From assembly GCA_001898935.1 (NCBI GenBank), contig MKVT01000014.1, positions 186,001 to 250,000 of the forward strand: 64,000 nt of DNA. Direction: 5' to 3'. Every line of letters starts with the position of its first letter. The first letter of the stretch is position 1. Below are positions 36,492-45,793 of the stretch, one piece after another. The notes under the pieces are model-generated. The model made no database searches and was not told where the DNA came from. It saw only the letters and a program-made list of their open reading frames with translations. A program made the translations under genes and the position numbers. This DNA comes from Paludibacter sp. 47-17 (lineage in GTDB: Bacteria; Bacteroidota; Bacteroidia; Bacteroidales; Paludibacteraceae).

Positions 36492-37721
36492 ATGAAGGAT
36501 AATGTAAAGAAAATAAGTATTCTGCTGATTTTGATGGTGCTGTTCATGCCCGGCCTTATGGCGCAGGGCGCAGAGGACTCAAAGTCGGTATGGGATAGTT
36601 TAATAGGATTCTGGGCCAATACCGGATTCGCCAATTTCGAATTCAAATACCTGATAATGATTGTTGTAGGTATTATTTTCATCTTATTGGGAATCGTAAA
36701 ACACTGGGAGCCGCTTTTGCTGGTTCCTATCGGATTTGGCATCCTGATTGGAAATGTACCTTTTACTCCCGGCTACCAGATCGGAATCTACGAACAGGGT
36801 TCGGTGATGAATATCTTGTACAGCGGGGTGATTCAGGGTTGGTATCCGCCGCTTATCTTTTTAGGCATCGGGGCAATGACCGACTTCTCGTCGCTCATCT
36901 CCAATCCTAAGCTGATGTTGTTGGGTGCTGCAGCTCAACTGGGGATTTTCCTGACGTTCATCGGAGCTTACGCTCTTGGGTTTACTCCTGCACAATCGGG
37001 AGCGATCGCTATTATCGGGGGTGCCGACGGACCTACAGCCATCTTCCTGTCATCGAAACTGGCTCCTGAATTAATTGGCGCTATTGCGGTGGCCGCTTAT
37101 TCGTATATGGCGCTGGTTCCGCTCATCCAACCACCTATCATGAAACTGCTGGTACCTAAGAAAGAACAACTGATCCGGATGAAACCGCCCCGCGCGGTAT
37201 CGAAATCGGAAAAAATTGCTTTCCCTATCATCGGTTTGCTGCTCACCACCTTCATTTCGCCGAGCGCCATGCCTCTGCTGGGTATGCTGTTTTTCGGTAA
37301 CTTGCTGAAGGAATCGGGGGTAACCGAACGGTTGGCCGAAACAGCCCGTTTTGCACTCATCAACACAATTACCATTCTGCTGGGAGTAACCGTAGGGGCA
37401 TCGACGCAGGCCGACCGGTTCCTTACCTGGGACTCGATGAAAATCTTCATCTTAGGTGCCTTGTCGTTCATGATTGCAACTGCTGCCGGTTTGCTTTTTG
37501 CCCGACTCATGAATGTGTTTCTCAAGGAAGGCGATAAGATTAATCCGCTGATTGGTTCGGCCGGCGTATCGGCGGTTCCCGATTCAGCACGCGTTTCGCA
37601 GGAAGTGGGACTTCGTGCCGATAAAAACAATCATTTGCTGATGCACGCCATGGCGCCCAATGTGGCCGGTGTTATCGGATCAGCTGTTGCCGCCGGTATT
37701 TTATTAAGTATGCTCGGATAA
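36492..37721 (+). CDS. mmdB: Na+-translocating decarboxylase beta subunit
   Basis: 409-residue membrane protein that decarboxylates carboxybiotin and exports sodium ions. About ten membrane segments; the conserved GAIAIIGGADGPTAIFLSSK (with the Asp essential in OadB) is near 170, and GSAGVSAVPDSARVSQEVG near 355 is a second hallmark. The first 25 residues look like an added signal-type segment ending in Ala-Gln (MAQGAED), also present in Bacteroidota homologues as I remember them. It is the last gene of the operon and is followed by a long inverted repeat. Confidence 0.94.
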   Translation: MKDNVKKISILLILMVLFMPGLMAQGAEDSKSVWDSLIGFWANTGFANFEFKYLIMIVVGIIFILLGIVKHWEPLLLVPIGFGILIGNVPFTPGYQIGIYEQGSVMNILYSGVIQGWYPPLIFLGIGAMTDFSSLISNPKLMLLGAAAQLGIFLTFIGAYALGFTPAQSGAIAIIGGADGPTAIFLSSKLAPELIGAIAVAAYSYMALVPLIQPPIMKLLVPKKEQLIRMKPPRAVSKSEKIAFPIIGLLLTTFISPSAMPLLGMLFFGNLLKESGVTERLAETARFALINTITILLGVTVGASTQADRFLTWDSMKIFILGALSFMIATAAGLLFARLMNVFLKEGDKINPLIGSAGVSAVPDSARVSQEVGLRADKNNHLLMHAMAPNVAGVIGSAVAAGILLSMLG

Positions 37722-37744
37722 ACTTCAAGTATATTTCACACAGG

Positions 37745-37838
37745 AGTGATGTTCCCGTTGCAGGGTTTTATTAATCATTAGCAATACTTTGCTGTTTTTA
37801 ATACAACTTCTTAGGATATTTGCAACAGGAACATCACT
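37745..37838. repeat. Long inverted repeat after the decarboxylase operon
   Basis: Arms AGTGATGTTCCCGTTGCA (37745-37762) and TGCAACAGGAACATCACT (37821-37838) pair at 17 of 18 positions around a 58-base loop. The loop contains a small hairpin, AGCAA/TTGCT. A T-rich stretch follows the right arm. It may be a terminator or a small structured element; no flanking target duplication is evident. Confidence 0.7.
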
Positions 37839-37872
37839 TCATTTTTTCACTCAACCTTAACTGAAACAACGC

Positions 37873-40041
37873 ATGAACACAACCCACTCACCAGTATACG
37901 AACTCGCCCGCGAATTCGTAATACATACCGACAAGAATATCTTTATCACCGGAAAGGCGGGTACAGGTAAAACCACTTTTCTGCATCAACTGAAGGATCA
38001 AAGCCTGAAACAGATGGCAGTGGTTGCTCCTACCGGAGTAGCTGCCATCAACGCCGGCGGGACCACCCTTCATTCCTTCTTTCAACTCCCCTTCCATCCT
38101 CTTCTTCCCACTGTTCAGGGCCGTAAGCAACTGATCGAAACGGTTAAAATGAGAGGATACAAACGCAAGCTACTCCAGGAACTGGAACTCTTGGTTATCG
38201 ACGAAATAAGTATGGTGCGGGCCGATGTGCTCGATGCGGTCGACACCATGCTCCGGCATGTCCGATTCAGATTCCGGGAACCTTTCGGTGGAGTACAGGT
38301 TATTTTCATAGGCGATATGTATCAGCTATCGCCGGTGATTTCCGAAGACGAATGGCAGTTACTCTCCGAATTTTACCCTTCGCCTTACTTCTTCCATAGC
38401 TTGGCATGTCGCGAGAAACAACCCGTTTATATCGAACTGGACACCATTTTCCGCCAGTCGGAACAACAGTTTGTCAGTTTACTGAACGAAGTGCGCAACG
38501 ACTGCCTCTCGCACCAAAGCCTGCAACTTCTGCAGCAACGCTATCAACCCGGTTTTGAACCTCCTGCCGGCGAAAACTGGATTACGCTCACCACACACAA
38601 CATCACGGCCGATCGTATCAATGCGCTGGAAATGAACCAGATCGACAGCCCTGTAAAAACCTTTACGGCAACTATCGAAGGCGATTTTCCTGAAAAAAGT
38701 TTCCCGATGGATGTCGATTTGCAGTTGAAAATCGGCGCACGCGTAATGATGATTCGTAACGATATGGAACAACCCCGCCGGTATTACAATGGTAAAATCG
38801 GAGTGGTGAAGGCTTTTCTCGACGGAGCAATACAGGTTTACTGCGCCGACGACGACCAATGGATCGACATCACGCCCGTGGAATGGGAAAACATCCATTA
38901 CACCACCAATGCCAAAACAAACCAGATCGAAACACATATCAACGGAAAATTTATTCAATATCCCCTGCGCCCGGCCTGGGCGATCACTATTCACAAAAGC
39001 CAGGGGCTCACGTTCGACAAAGCCGTTATCGACGCCGGACGAGCCTTTGCGCCCGGACAAGTGTATGTAGCACTGAGCCGGTGCCGCAGCCTCGAAGGAA
39101 TCGTGCTGCTCAGCAATATTCAACCCGACAGTATTTCCAACGACCGGATCATCATCGAACATCAACAACTGAAACCGGAACTGGACATGCTCGAATCCGA
39201 ACTCGAAGAGGCCGCACGTCAATACCGGCTACATACCCTGGGCCAGTTATTCGACTACAGCTCGGCTCGCGGACAATTCTCAAGGTTCGTGAAACAGCTC
39301 GACACGCCCGAAAAACAATTCACCGAAAATATTATTCCCTACCTGCAGGAGTTGGAAAGTCAGCTGAAAACAATCGAAGATGTAGGAAACCGGTTCTTGT
39401 TGCAATTGAAAGCTATCTTTTCAACTCCGGCAATCGACGAAGACTACCTGACCGAACGGCTGGAAGCGGCATCGGCTTTTTTCAGAGAACAATTGCGATC
39501 GCTCACCGACAAAATGAAGCAATCGCCTGCCAATACCGATAATAAAGAATGGGCCGAAGAATACAATGAGGGGATGAAATTGCTGTTTAATACGCTCAGC
39601 CTGCGCATCCATTTGCTTCGAAGGTTAAAACACCCCTACACTTCCGACGATTACTTCAGGGCAAAAAACGCCTTTATTGTACCCGATTCGGGAATCCAGG
39701 CCTATTCGAAACAATCGTCGGGAAAAAACCTGCAGATTGCGAACCGGAACCTGTACTTCAAACTGCTGGAATTGCGCAACCGGCTTTGTGAAACGAACGA
39801 CACGCCCATCTACCTCATTGCCAGCAGCAAATCCTTACAGGAAATGTCGGAGTTTCTGCCGCAATCAAAAAGCGAACTGATGTCGATCCATGGCTTCGGT
39901 AAAGCCAAAGTTGAAAAATACGGTTCGATGTTTTTGGAGCTTATCTCTGACTATTGCATGGAAAACAATATGACATCGAAGATGTACGAAAAACCTGTTC
40001 CGGAAAAAAAGAAGAAAAAACGATCGAAAAAAGACCATTAA
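37873..40041 (+). CDS. Pif1-like DNA helicase with C-terminal HRDC domain
   Basis: 722 residues. Superfamily 1B helicase core: ITGKAGTGKTTFL (Walker A, 26-38), APTGVAAINAGGTTLHSFF, LVIDEISMVRADVLD (Walker B), GDMYQLSPV, and a UvrD-C2-type segment AITIHKSQGLTFDKAVIDA. The middle part (about 430-640) is helical and unassigned. The end (about 640-705, IHGFGKAKVEKYG) looks like an HRDC domain for DNA binding. Pif1 helicases unwind G-quadruplexes and stalled forks; this Bacteroidota form is common but little studied. Its stop overlaps the convergent glycosyltransferase stop by four bases. Confidence 0.88.
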   Translation: MNTTHSPVYELAREFVIHTDKNIFITGKAGTGKTTFLHQLKDQSLKQMAVVAPTGVAAINAGGTTLHSFFQLPFHPLLPTVQGRKQLIETVKMRGYKRKLLQELELLVIDEISMVRADVLDAVDTMLRHVRFRFREPFGGVQVIFIGDMYQLSPVISEDEWQLLSEFYPSPYFFHSLACREKQPVYIELDTIFRQSEQQFVSLLNEVRNDCLSHQSLQLLQQRYQPGFEPPAGENWITLTTHNITADRINALEMNQIDSPVKTFTATIEGDFPEKSFPMDVDLQLKIGARVMMIRNDMEQPRRYYNGKIGVVKAFLDGAIQVYCADDDQWIDITPVEWENIHYTTNAKTNQIETHINGKFIQYPLRPAWAITIHKSQGLTFDKAVIDAGRAFAPGQVYVALSRCRSLEGIVLLSNIQPDSISNDRIIIEHQQLKPELDMLESELEEAARQYRLHTLGQLFDYSSARGQFSRFVKQLDTPEKQFTENIIPYLQELESQLKTIEDVGNRFLLQLKAIFSTPAIDEDYLTERLEAASAFFREQLRSLTDKMKQSPANTDNKEWAEEYNEGMKLLFNTLSLRIHLLRRLKHPYTSDDYFRAKNAFIVPDSGIQAYSKQSSGKNLQIANRNLYFKLLELRNRLCETNDTPIYLIASSKSLQEMSEFLPQSKSELMSIHGFGKAKVEKYGSMFLELISDYCMENNMTSKMYEKPVPEKKKKKRSKKDH

Positions 40042-41063
40042 CCCGGCCACAACGCGGAAAACTTCTTTTTACCTTTCACATAAAAGGCCAGCAGGATGCT
40101 TCCTGAATACACGCCCGGTAATTGCTGTTGCCGGATGTGAATAAGGTTGTCGTTCCTTTTGGCTTTAAATCCGGGTTTCATCCGCCGGTAATCGCGCCGG
40201 GCTTTCAGTACCGACAGTGCATTCGGAGCTTTACCTGTAAGCAATAAATGCAAAGCCGCCAATAAATCGAGCATCCACCGGATCTGCATCACCGGTTTCA
40301 GTTCTACCTCGGGTAAATTCTTGTAAAGCATCAACAGGTTGTTTCTGAAATTCAGATAGGTTTTGTGGGGGCTCTCGCTCGAAAGCGTTCCGCCTCCCAC
40401 ATGATATACCACCGACGAAGGTATGGCTACAATACGGTAACCCCTGCTCAGCATGCGCCAGCAAAGATCGATCTCTTCCATATGGGCAAAAAAATCGTCA
40501 TCCAATCCGCCACACTGATGGTATGCTTCGGAACGGACCACCATGCAGGCACCGGTGGCCCAGAAAATATCGCGCACAGTATCGTACTGATTTTCATCGG
40601 CTTCGGTTACCGACAAAATCCTACCTCTACAAAAAGGATAACCCAGGGCATCGATATACCCGCCCGAAGCTCCGGCATGCTCGAAATGAGTCGGCCGATG
40701 GTAGGCCCTTATTTTGGGTTGCACTGCAGCCACATCGTCATGGGCATCGAGGTAGGCTAACAGCGGATCGAGCCATCCGTCGGTAACCTCGACATCCGAA
40801 TTCAACAGCACATAATAACGCGCTTCCACCAGGGCCAACGCTCTGTTGTACCCCCCTGCAAAACCATGGTTCTGATCCAAAACAATACGCCGTACCGACG
40901 GAAATTCCTGCTCGAGCACCGCCAGCGAATCATCCGTCGACGCGTTATCGGCCACAACCAACTCTACACCCTCCGCAGCTGTACACCGAATCAGTACCGG
41001 CAAAAACCTACGCAGATAGGCCGACCCGTTCCAGTTCAAAATAACCACCGAACATTTCATCAT
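40038..41063 (-). CDS. Family 2 glycosyltransferase
   Basis: 341 residues. GT-A fold with VVILNWNGSAYLRRFLPVL at 5-23, ADNASTDDSL near 38, LLNSDVEVTDGWLDPLL (metal-binding region) near 87 and ATGACMVVRSEAY near 170 with DDDFFAHMEEIDLCWR. This is the rhamnosyltransferase-like branch of GT2. It has no membrane segments. The start overlaps the acyltransferase stop (ATGA), so the two probably act together in lipid A, LPS or another surface glycolipid. Confidence 0.9.
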   Translation of the reverse strand: MMKCSVVILNWNGSAYLRRFLPVLIRCTAAEGVELVVADNASTDDSLAVLEQEFPSVRRIVLDQNHGFAGGYNRALALVEARYYVLLNSDVEVTDGWLDPLLAYLDAHDDVAAVQPKIRAYHRPTHFEHAGASGGYIDALGYPFCRGRILSVTEADENQYDTVRDIFWATGACMVVRSEAYHQCGGLDDDFFAHMEEIDLCWRMLSRGYRIVAIPSSVVYHVGGGTLSSESPHKTYLNFRNNLLMLYKNLPEVELKPVMQIRWMLDLLAALHLLLTGKAPNALSVLKARRDYRRMKPGFKAKRNDNLIHIRQQQLPGVYSGSILLAFYVKGKKKFSALWPG

Positions 41064-41938
41064 GACATCGAATCTCCTGAATTACTATGCTTCCAGCGGT
41101 TGTGCGACCACAACCACAATTCGGGCTGGCGGCGAATGGAACGCTCCAACATCGACATAAACCGGTTCGTAATCTCATATTCGGCAGTAGCCGCCGGTTC
41201 CAGCGATACCGGAACCACTTCGCATGCATATTGCCCCCGCTTCACCCGCCTGACGTCCAGATAAAATACCGGGTAATCGTACTTTCGTGCCAATTGCTCA
41301 GTACCTAAAAACACCGGCGTATCCTGATGCAGAAACTCCATCCGGTACCGAATAAATTTTTTCAACGGACTCTGATCGGAAATCATACCGTAAATACCAT
41401 GCTTATGCTCCTTTCTCAACTTGAACATCGTGCGCACCAACTCGTCTTTTTCAATACACTGTCCTCCCAAATGCCCCCTGATTTCCAACATCAACTCTTC
41501 AAAGGCAGGATTGTTCAAGCGCTGATATACCGGATATACCTTACAACCATCGGGCAGATAGTAACTTACCGACAACCCCCATTCCCAGTTACAGTAATGC
41601 CCGGTCATCAGCATCACACTTTTCCCCTGCCGCAATTGATCCATCATCAGCTGCTCATTGGAAAACACCATGCGCCGGCGCATCTCATCTTCTGAAATCG
41701 ATAACTGACGCACGGTTTCCATCATTATATCACAAAAGTACCGGTAAAACCGTCGCTCCATCGACTTTATTTCACGCAACGACTTTTCCGGAAACGAATG
41801 CACCAAATTACGACGTACGATCCTCCGCCGGTAACGTACCACCCAATATACAACCGGATACAGCAAATCCGACAACCGGTACAAAACCTCGAGCGGCACA
41901 CGGGAAAGCGCGCGCGTCAACTTTACCAACAAGCTCAT
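41060..41938 (-). CDS. Lipid A-type lysophospholipid acyltransferase (LpxL/HtrB family)
   Basis: 292 residues with a membrane-associated N-terminus and the acyltransferase motif HYCNWEW (His and Glu of the HX4D/E box) near 118. Further LPLAT features are GMISDQSPL near 175 and VFLGTEQLARKYDYPVFYLD near 206. Enzymes of this family add secondary acyl chains to lipid A; in Bacteroidota some make aminolipids instead. It is followed by the GT2 gene in the same operon and preceded, 21 bases away, by a small acidic protein. Confidence 0.9.
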   Translation of the reverse strand: MSLLVKLTRALSRVPLEVLYRLSDLLYPVVYWVVRYRRRIVRRNLVHSFPEKSLREIKSMERRFYRYFCDIMMETVRQLSISEDEMRRRMVFSNEQLMMDQLRQGKSVMLMTGHYCNWEWGLSVSYYLPDGCKVYPVYQRLNNPAFEELMLEIRGHLGGQCIEKDELVRTMFKLRKEHKHGIYGMISDQSPLKKFIRYRMEFLHQDTPVFLGTEQLARKYDYPVFYLDVRRVKRGQYACEVVPVSLEPAATAEYEITNRFMSMLERSIRRQPELWLWSHNRWKHSNSGDSMS

Positions 41939-41959
41939 TATCCGCTATAAGCAAAAATA

Positions 41960-42283
41960 TCAATCGTATATACCCAGCGATTGGCCGTAATTGAATTCAC
42001 CTTCAAGAATAAGCAGAATCTGTTCTTCCGTCAACTTCATGGCGTCCTTCTTTGCACATTTCTGAATGTATTTCAACATATCTTCTTCATCAATGCTGGC
42101 TTCTTCGGTCGTATCTTCGTCGATCAATCCGTTTTCGTCGTAATATTCGTAGATTACGTCCAGCACATACTCCACCATCGTGTCGTCAATTGTCGACTTT
42201 GCCTCCTCGGGAAGATGGGAGAGAATAAACTTGACAGCCTCGTCCTCGTCATATACCAACAAATCGTCTTCTTCAGTTTTCAT
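41960..42283 (-). CDS. Small acidic protein of unknown function
   Basis: 107 residues, very rich in Asp and Glu with few basic residues, predicted mostly helical, no signal peptide or membrane segment. I do not recognise a family. Two similar helical stretches (MVEYVLDVIYEYYDE near 36 and MLKYIQKCAKKD near 69) can be seen. It is the first gene of the acyltransferase-glycosyltransferase run. A TATCTTTG -7 box at 42311-42318 on the minus strand supports its expression. Confidence 0.75.
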   Translation of the reverse strand: MKTEEDDLLVYDEDEAVKFILSHLPEEAKSTIDDTMVEYVLDVIYEYYDENGLIDEDTTEEASIDEEDMLKYIQKCAKKDAMKLTEEQILLILEGEFNYGQSLGIYD

Positions 42284-42310
42284 ACGCTTATTGTTAAAAA
42301 ATTAATTCTT

Positions 42311-42401
42311 CAAAGATATAACATTTAATTCAACATCGGAATAAAAAATAATAAAAAATAGGTCAGGGCTTCTTCACTTGTAAAAAAATACCTTATATTT
42401 G
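42311..42401. promoter_or_regulatory. Divergent -7 boxes between the acidic protein and dapB
   Basis: Minus-strand TATCTTTG at 42311-42318 and plus-strand TATATTTG at 42394-42401. -33 boxes are weak. The dapB leader would be about 75 bases. Confidence 0.45.
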
Positions 42402-42484
42402 ATGCAATAAATATTCTTGAGATAAGAACCATAAAGCCCGATCGATACAGCTATCTATCTGGTTATCTTTAAAATACAAAAAAA

Positions 42485-43243
42485 ATGAAAACAGGACTTA
42501 TTGGCTTCGGCAAAACAGGCCGCGCGGTTGCAACGGTATTGTTACAACATCCCGAATTTGAATTAGAGTGGGTTTTGCGAAAATCCAACAAGCAGGAAGG
42601 CCGGCGCATCAGCGATGTGCTGGAAGTTGAGAACACGATTTCGAACGGCACAGTGGTTTCGATGGATTCTACTTCGGTGGGCGATTTACTGGATCAGCAA
42701 CCGGTCGATTGTATTATCGATTTTTCGTCGGAAGACGGTATATATTATTACGGCAAGGAAGCCGCCCGGAGGGCTATCCGCATTATTTCGGCCGTATCGC
42801 ATTACGATGAACTTCAACTGCGGTTTCTGAAACAATTGGCCGAAAAAACCGTTGTATTCTGGTCACCGAACATTACATTGGGAGTAAATTATCTTATCTT
42901 TGCAGCCAAATTTCTGAAAAGCATCGCTCCTTTTGTCGATATTGAAATTGTTGAAGAACATTTCAAACAAAAACACGGGGTATCCGGAACAGCCTTGAAA
43001 ATGGCCGATTCGCTCGGATTGAAAAAAAGCAAAATAAATTCGGTCAGAGCAGGCGGAATCGTAGGTAAACATCAGGTTATATTCGGGTTTAAATATCAAA
43101 CCATCCGATTGATACACGAATCGATTTCGCGCGAAGCTTTTGGAAACGGAGTAGTGTTTGTTGCCGAAAATTTAACAAACAAGCCCCCGGGCTATTACAT
43201 CTATGAGGATATTTTAAAACCATTTTTAAACGAACATGCTTAA
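42485..43243 (+). CDS. dapB: 4-hydroxy-tetrahydrodipicolinate reductase
   Basis: Lysine and diaminopimelate synthesis. 252 residues, close to the usual length, though the N-terminal nucleotide motif is GFGKTGRAVATVLL, shifted toward the N-terminus relative to E. coli DapB. The conserved segment WSPNITLGVNYLIFAAKFLK near 120 and the catalytic region EIVEEHFKQKHGVSGTALKMA near 152 (His and Lys) identify it. The last eight bases overlap the next gene. Confidence 0.9.
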   Translation: MKTGLIGFGKTGRAVATVLLQHPEFELEWVLRKSNKQEGRRISDVLEVENTISNGTVVSMDSTSVGDLLDQQPVDCIIDFSSEDGIYYYGKEAARRAIRIISAVSHYDELQLRFLKQLAEKTVVFWSPNITLGVNYLIFAAKFLKSIAPFVDIEIVEEHFKQKHGVSGTALKMADSLGLKKSKINSVRAGGIVGKHQVIFGFKYQTIRLIHESISREAFGNGVVFVAENLTNKPPGYYIYEDILKPFLNEHA

Positions 43244-43874
43244 AATTAAAACTTTCACATTCAACCCTATACAAGAGAATACCTATGTGGTAAGCGACGA
43301 GACCGGCGAAGCAGTGGTAATCGATGCCGGCTGTTATTTCCCGCAGGAAAAAGAAATGCTTAAAAACTACCTCGATAGCGAAAGGCTTAGCCTGAAGCTG
43401 GTTTTGAATACGCACCTGCATTTCGACCATCAATTCGGTAACCGCTTTTTGTTCGACACCTACGGACTCAAACCACATGCCCACCGCGACGATGAATTTT
43501 TACTCGACAAAGTGGTAGCCGGCGCCAATATTTACGGTTTCCCGGTTGTGGAGAATGCCATGCCGGTAGGTCATTATTTGAACGAAGGCGATGTGGTCCG
43601 CTTTGGCACCACCACCTTCGAGTGTATACACGTTCCGGGACATTGCCCGGGGCATCTCGTATTTCACGATGCCGCCAATAAAGTGTTGTTTGCCGGCGAT
43701 GTACTGTTTCGGGGATCGATAGGCCGTACCGACCTCGAAAGAGGCAATCACAGCCAGCTTATCAACGGTATTACAGCCAAACTGCTGATTCTCCCCGACG
43801 ATACGGCGGTATATCCCGGCCATGGTCCCTCGACCACGATCGGAGAAGAAAAACAGTACAATCCGTACCTGTAA
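43236..43874 (+). CDS. Metallo-beta-lactamase-fold hydrolase (glyoxalase II-like)
   Basis: 212 residues. Zinc ligands are in place: HLHFDH (THLHFDHQFG near 61), a later His in HVPGHCPGH near 130, Asp in LFAGDVLFRGSIGRTDL near 150 and the terminal PGHGPSTTIGEE. The pattern is that of the glyoxalase II-like group (YcbL type). The substrate is unknown; it overlaps dapB by eight bases but has no known link with lysine synthesis. Confidence 0.88.
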   Translation: MLKIKTFTFNPIQENTYVVSDETGEAVVIDAGCYFPQEKEMLKNYLDSERLSLKLVLNTHLHFDHQFGNRFLFDTYGLKPHAHRDDEFLLDKVVAGANIYGFPVVENAMPVGHYLNEGDVVRFGTTTFECIHVPGHCPGHLVFHDAANKVLFAGDVLFRGSIGRTDLERGNHSQLINGITAKLLILPDDTAVYPGHGPSTTIGEEKQYNPYL

Positions 43875-43877
43875 CCG

Positions 43878-44456
43878 TCAACAGCGATACAACCGATGGC
43901 GGTCGATGTAACGAGCCACTTCCGCATGAAGCCACCCGCCGGTGTCAATCCCTTTTTTGAGCATCTCCCTGAGCTGTGTCGACGCAATAGGATACAAAGG
44001 CGTATCCACCGGTTTCATGGCAGGATACAACTTGATTGCATCCCCGATCGGAAATCCCGGCCGGGGATAAACATAAACTTCGAATCGTTTCAGCAGTTCG
44101 TCGTGCTCCTTCCATTCATCGAAAATCAGGGCGTTGTCGCTGCCGATCATCAATACAAACTGGTGTTCGGGATAGGATTGTTCCAACTGCCTCAGCGTAT
44201 CGATGGTATAAGAAGGCCGGGGAAGCCGGAATTCGAAATCGGATGCTGCCAAACCCGGTACGTCGGCTACCGCCAGCCGGACCATTGCCAGGCGATCCGC
44301 TTCGTCGATCAGGTCGGATTTGGCTTTCAACGGATTACGCGGCGTGACCAACATCCATACCTCGTCGGCTATATACGTATCAAGGATGTGAAGCGCCAGC
44401 TGTACATGCCCCTGATGGACAGGATTAAAAGAACCCGGGAAAATTGCAATTCTCAT
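43878..44456 (-). CDS. nadD: Nicotinate-nucleotide adenylyltransferase
   Basis: NAD synthesis: joins nicotinate mononucleotide and ATP. 192 residues, normal size. Nucleotidyltransferase motif PGSFNPVHQGH at 7-17 and the late substrate motif STQLREMLKKG near 165 (counterpart of ISSTxIR) are seen. It ends three bases from the convergent MBL gene. Its -7 box is 44483-44490. Confidence 0.95.
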   Translation of the reverse strand: MRIAIFPGSFNPVHQGHVQLALHILDTYIADEVWMLVTPRNPLKAKSDLIDEADRLAMVRLAVADVPGLAASDFEFRLPRPSYTIDTLRQLEQSYPEHQFVLMIGSDNALIFDEWKEHDELLKRFEVYVYPRPGFPIGDAIKLYPAMKPVDTPLYPIASTQLREMLKKGIDTGGWLHAEVARYIDRHRLYRC

Positions 44457-44478
44457 TCACTAATTTGTAGGATTAAAC

Positions 44479-44510
44479 ATTGCAAAAGTATCAAAAATCC
44501 CGTATCTTTG
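44479..44510. promoter_or_regulatory. Interleaved promoters of pepT (plus) and nadD (minus)
   Basis: For pepT, ATTG (44479-44482), a 20-base spacer and TATCTTTG (44503-44510). Within that spacer, directly next to the -33 box, lies a minus-strand TACTTTTG (44483-44490) that fits as the nadD -7 box. The two polymerases could not bind together. Confidence 0.6.
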
Positions 44511-44559
44511 TCCATTAAGTAAAAATTAAATCTAATCATTATTAATAACAGAAAAGACA

Positions 44560-45789
44560 ATGAACATAGTTGATCGTTTTTTAAAATATGTCAGTTTCCA
44601 TACTACATCAGATTATAATACCAATTTAACACCCAGTACGCCCGGGCAGCTGGTATTTGCCCAATACCTGGCCGAAGAACTGAAAGCAATCGGCATGAGC
44701 GATGTGACGCTCGACACCAATGGTTATATTATGGCAACCCTGCCTGCCAATACCGATGCCGATGTTCCGGTAATCGGATTTATCGCACACATGGATACCA
44801 GTCCCGACATGAGCGGTCGCAACATCAAACCCCGCATCGTGGAAAACTACGACGGAAGCGATATTCTGCTCAACGAAGAACAGGTGATCGTACTCGAAAC
44901 CGCTCAGTATCCGGAAATTTTGAATTATGTGGGTCAGGATCTAATTGTTACCGACGGAACGACCTTGCTCGGAGCCGACGACAAAGCCGGCCTGGCCGAA
45001 ATTGTGACTGCCATGGAATACCTGATACAGCATCCCGAAATAAAACATGGAAAAATACGCATAGGCTTCACTCCCGACGAAGAAATCGGTCAGGGAGCCG
45101 ATCATTTCGACGTGAAAGCCTTTGGGGCCGAATGGGCCTACACCATGGACGGAAGCGAGATTGGCGAGCTTGAATTTGAAAATTTCAATGCGGCATCGGC
45201 CAGGGTAACCATCAAAGGGTTGAATGTACACCCCGGATATGCTAAACACGTGATGCGCAATTCAATGCGCATTGCCCATCAGTTCGTTTCCATGTTGCCC
45301 CGTCATGAAACGCCCGAACATACCGAAGGCTACGAAGGATTTTATCACTTGACCGCCATGAACGGTGATGTTGAAACATCGACCCTGAATTATATCATCC
45401 GCGACCATGACAGCGACCGCTTCGAACGCCGCAAAAAAGAGATGCAACACCTGGTGAATAAAATCAATGCGGAGTTTGGCGAAGGTACGGCCGTCCTGGA
45501 ATTGAAAGATCAATATTACAATATGCGTGAAAAAGTGGAGCCTGTGAAATACATTGTCGACCTGGCTCATGCCGCCATGGAAGAAGTGGGTGTGAAACCC
45601 ATCGTAAAACCGATCCGTGGCGGAACCGACGGCGCACGGCTTTCGTTCATGGGACTGCCCTGCCCCAATATTTCGGCGGGCGGCCATAATTTCCACGGCC
45701 GTTTTGAATACGTACCGGTACAATCGATGGAAAAGGCCACTCAAATTATCATTACCATTGCTAAAAATCTTGTTAATTTCAAAAAATAG
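44560..45789 (+). CDS. pepT: Peptidase T (tripeptide aminopeptidase)
   Basis: 409 residues, as in E. coli PepT. M20 zinc-peptidase motifs: [12 protein letters not shown] near 76 (His, Asp), [18 protein letters not shown] near 139, [12 protein letters not shown] near 172 (general-base Glu pair) and [19 protein letters not shown] near 350 with [13 protein letters not shown]. It hydrolyses tripeptides in the cytoplasm. It is four bases before gcvT and likely co-transcribed. Confidence 0.97.
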   Translation: MNIVDRFLKYVSFHTTSDYNTNLTPSTPGQLVFAQYLAEELKAIGMSDVTLDTNGYIMATLPANTDADVPVIGFIAHMDTSPDMSGRNIKPRIVENYDGSDILLNEEQVIVLETAQYPEILNYVGQDLIVTDGTTLLGADDKAGLAEIVTAMEYLIQHPEIKHGKIRIGFTPDEEIGQGADHFDVKAFGAEWAYTMDGSEIGELEFENFNAASARVTIKGLNVHPGYAKHVMRNSMRIAHQFVSMLPRHETPEHTEGYEGFYHLTAMNGDVETSTLNYIIRDHDSDRFERRKKEMQHLVNKINAEFGEGTAVLELKDQYYNMREKVEPVKYIVDLAHAAMEEVGVKPIVKPIRGGTDGARLSFMGLPCPNISAGGHNFHGRFEYVPVQSMEKATQIIITIAKNLVNFKK

Positions 45790-45793
45790 CGCT

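Noticed and set aside
37745-37838. Insertion sequence or transposon remnant
   Set aside because: There is no transposase fragment and no target duplication; only the inverted repeat itself is seen, so it is reported as a repeat.
45617-45793. N-terminal extension of gcvT into pepT
   Set aside because: The extension reads the pepT coding region in another frame; the family N-terminus begins at 45794.
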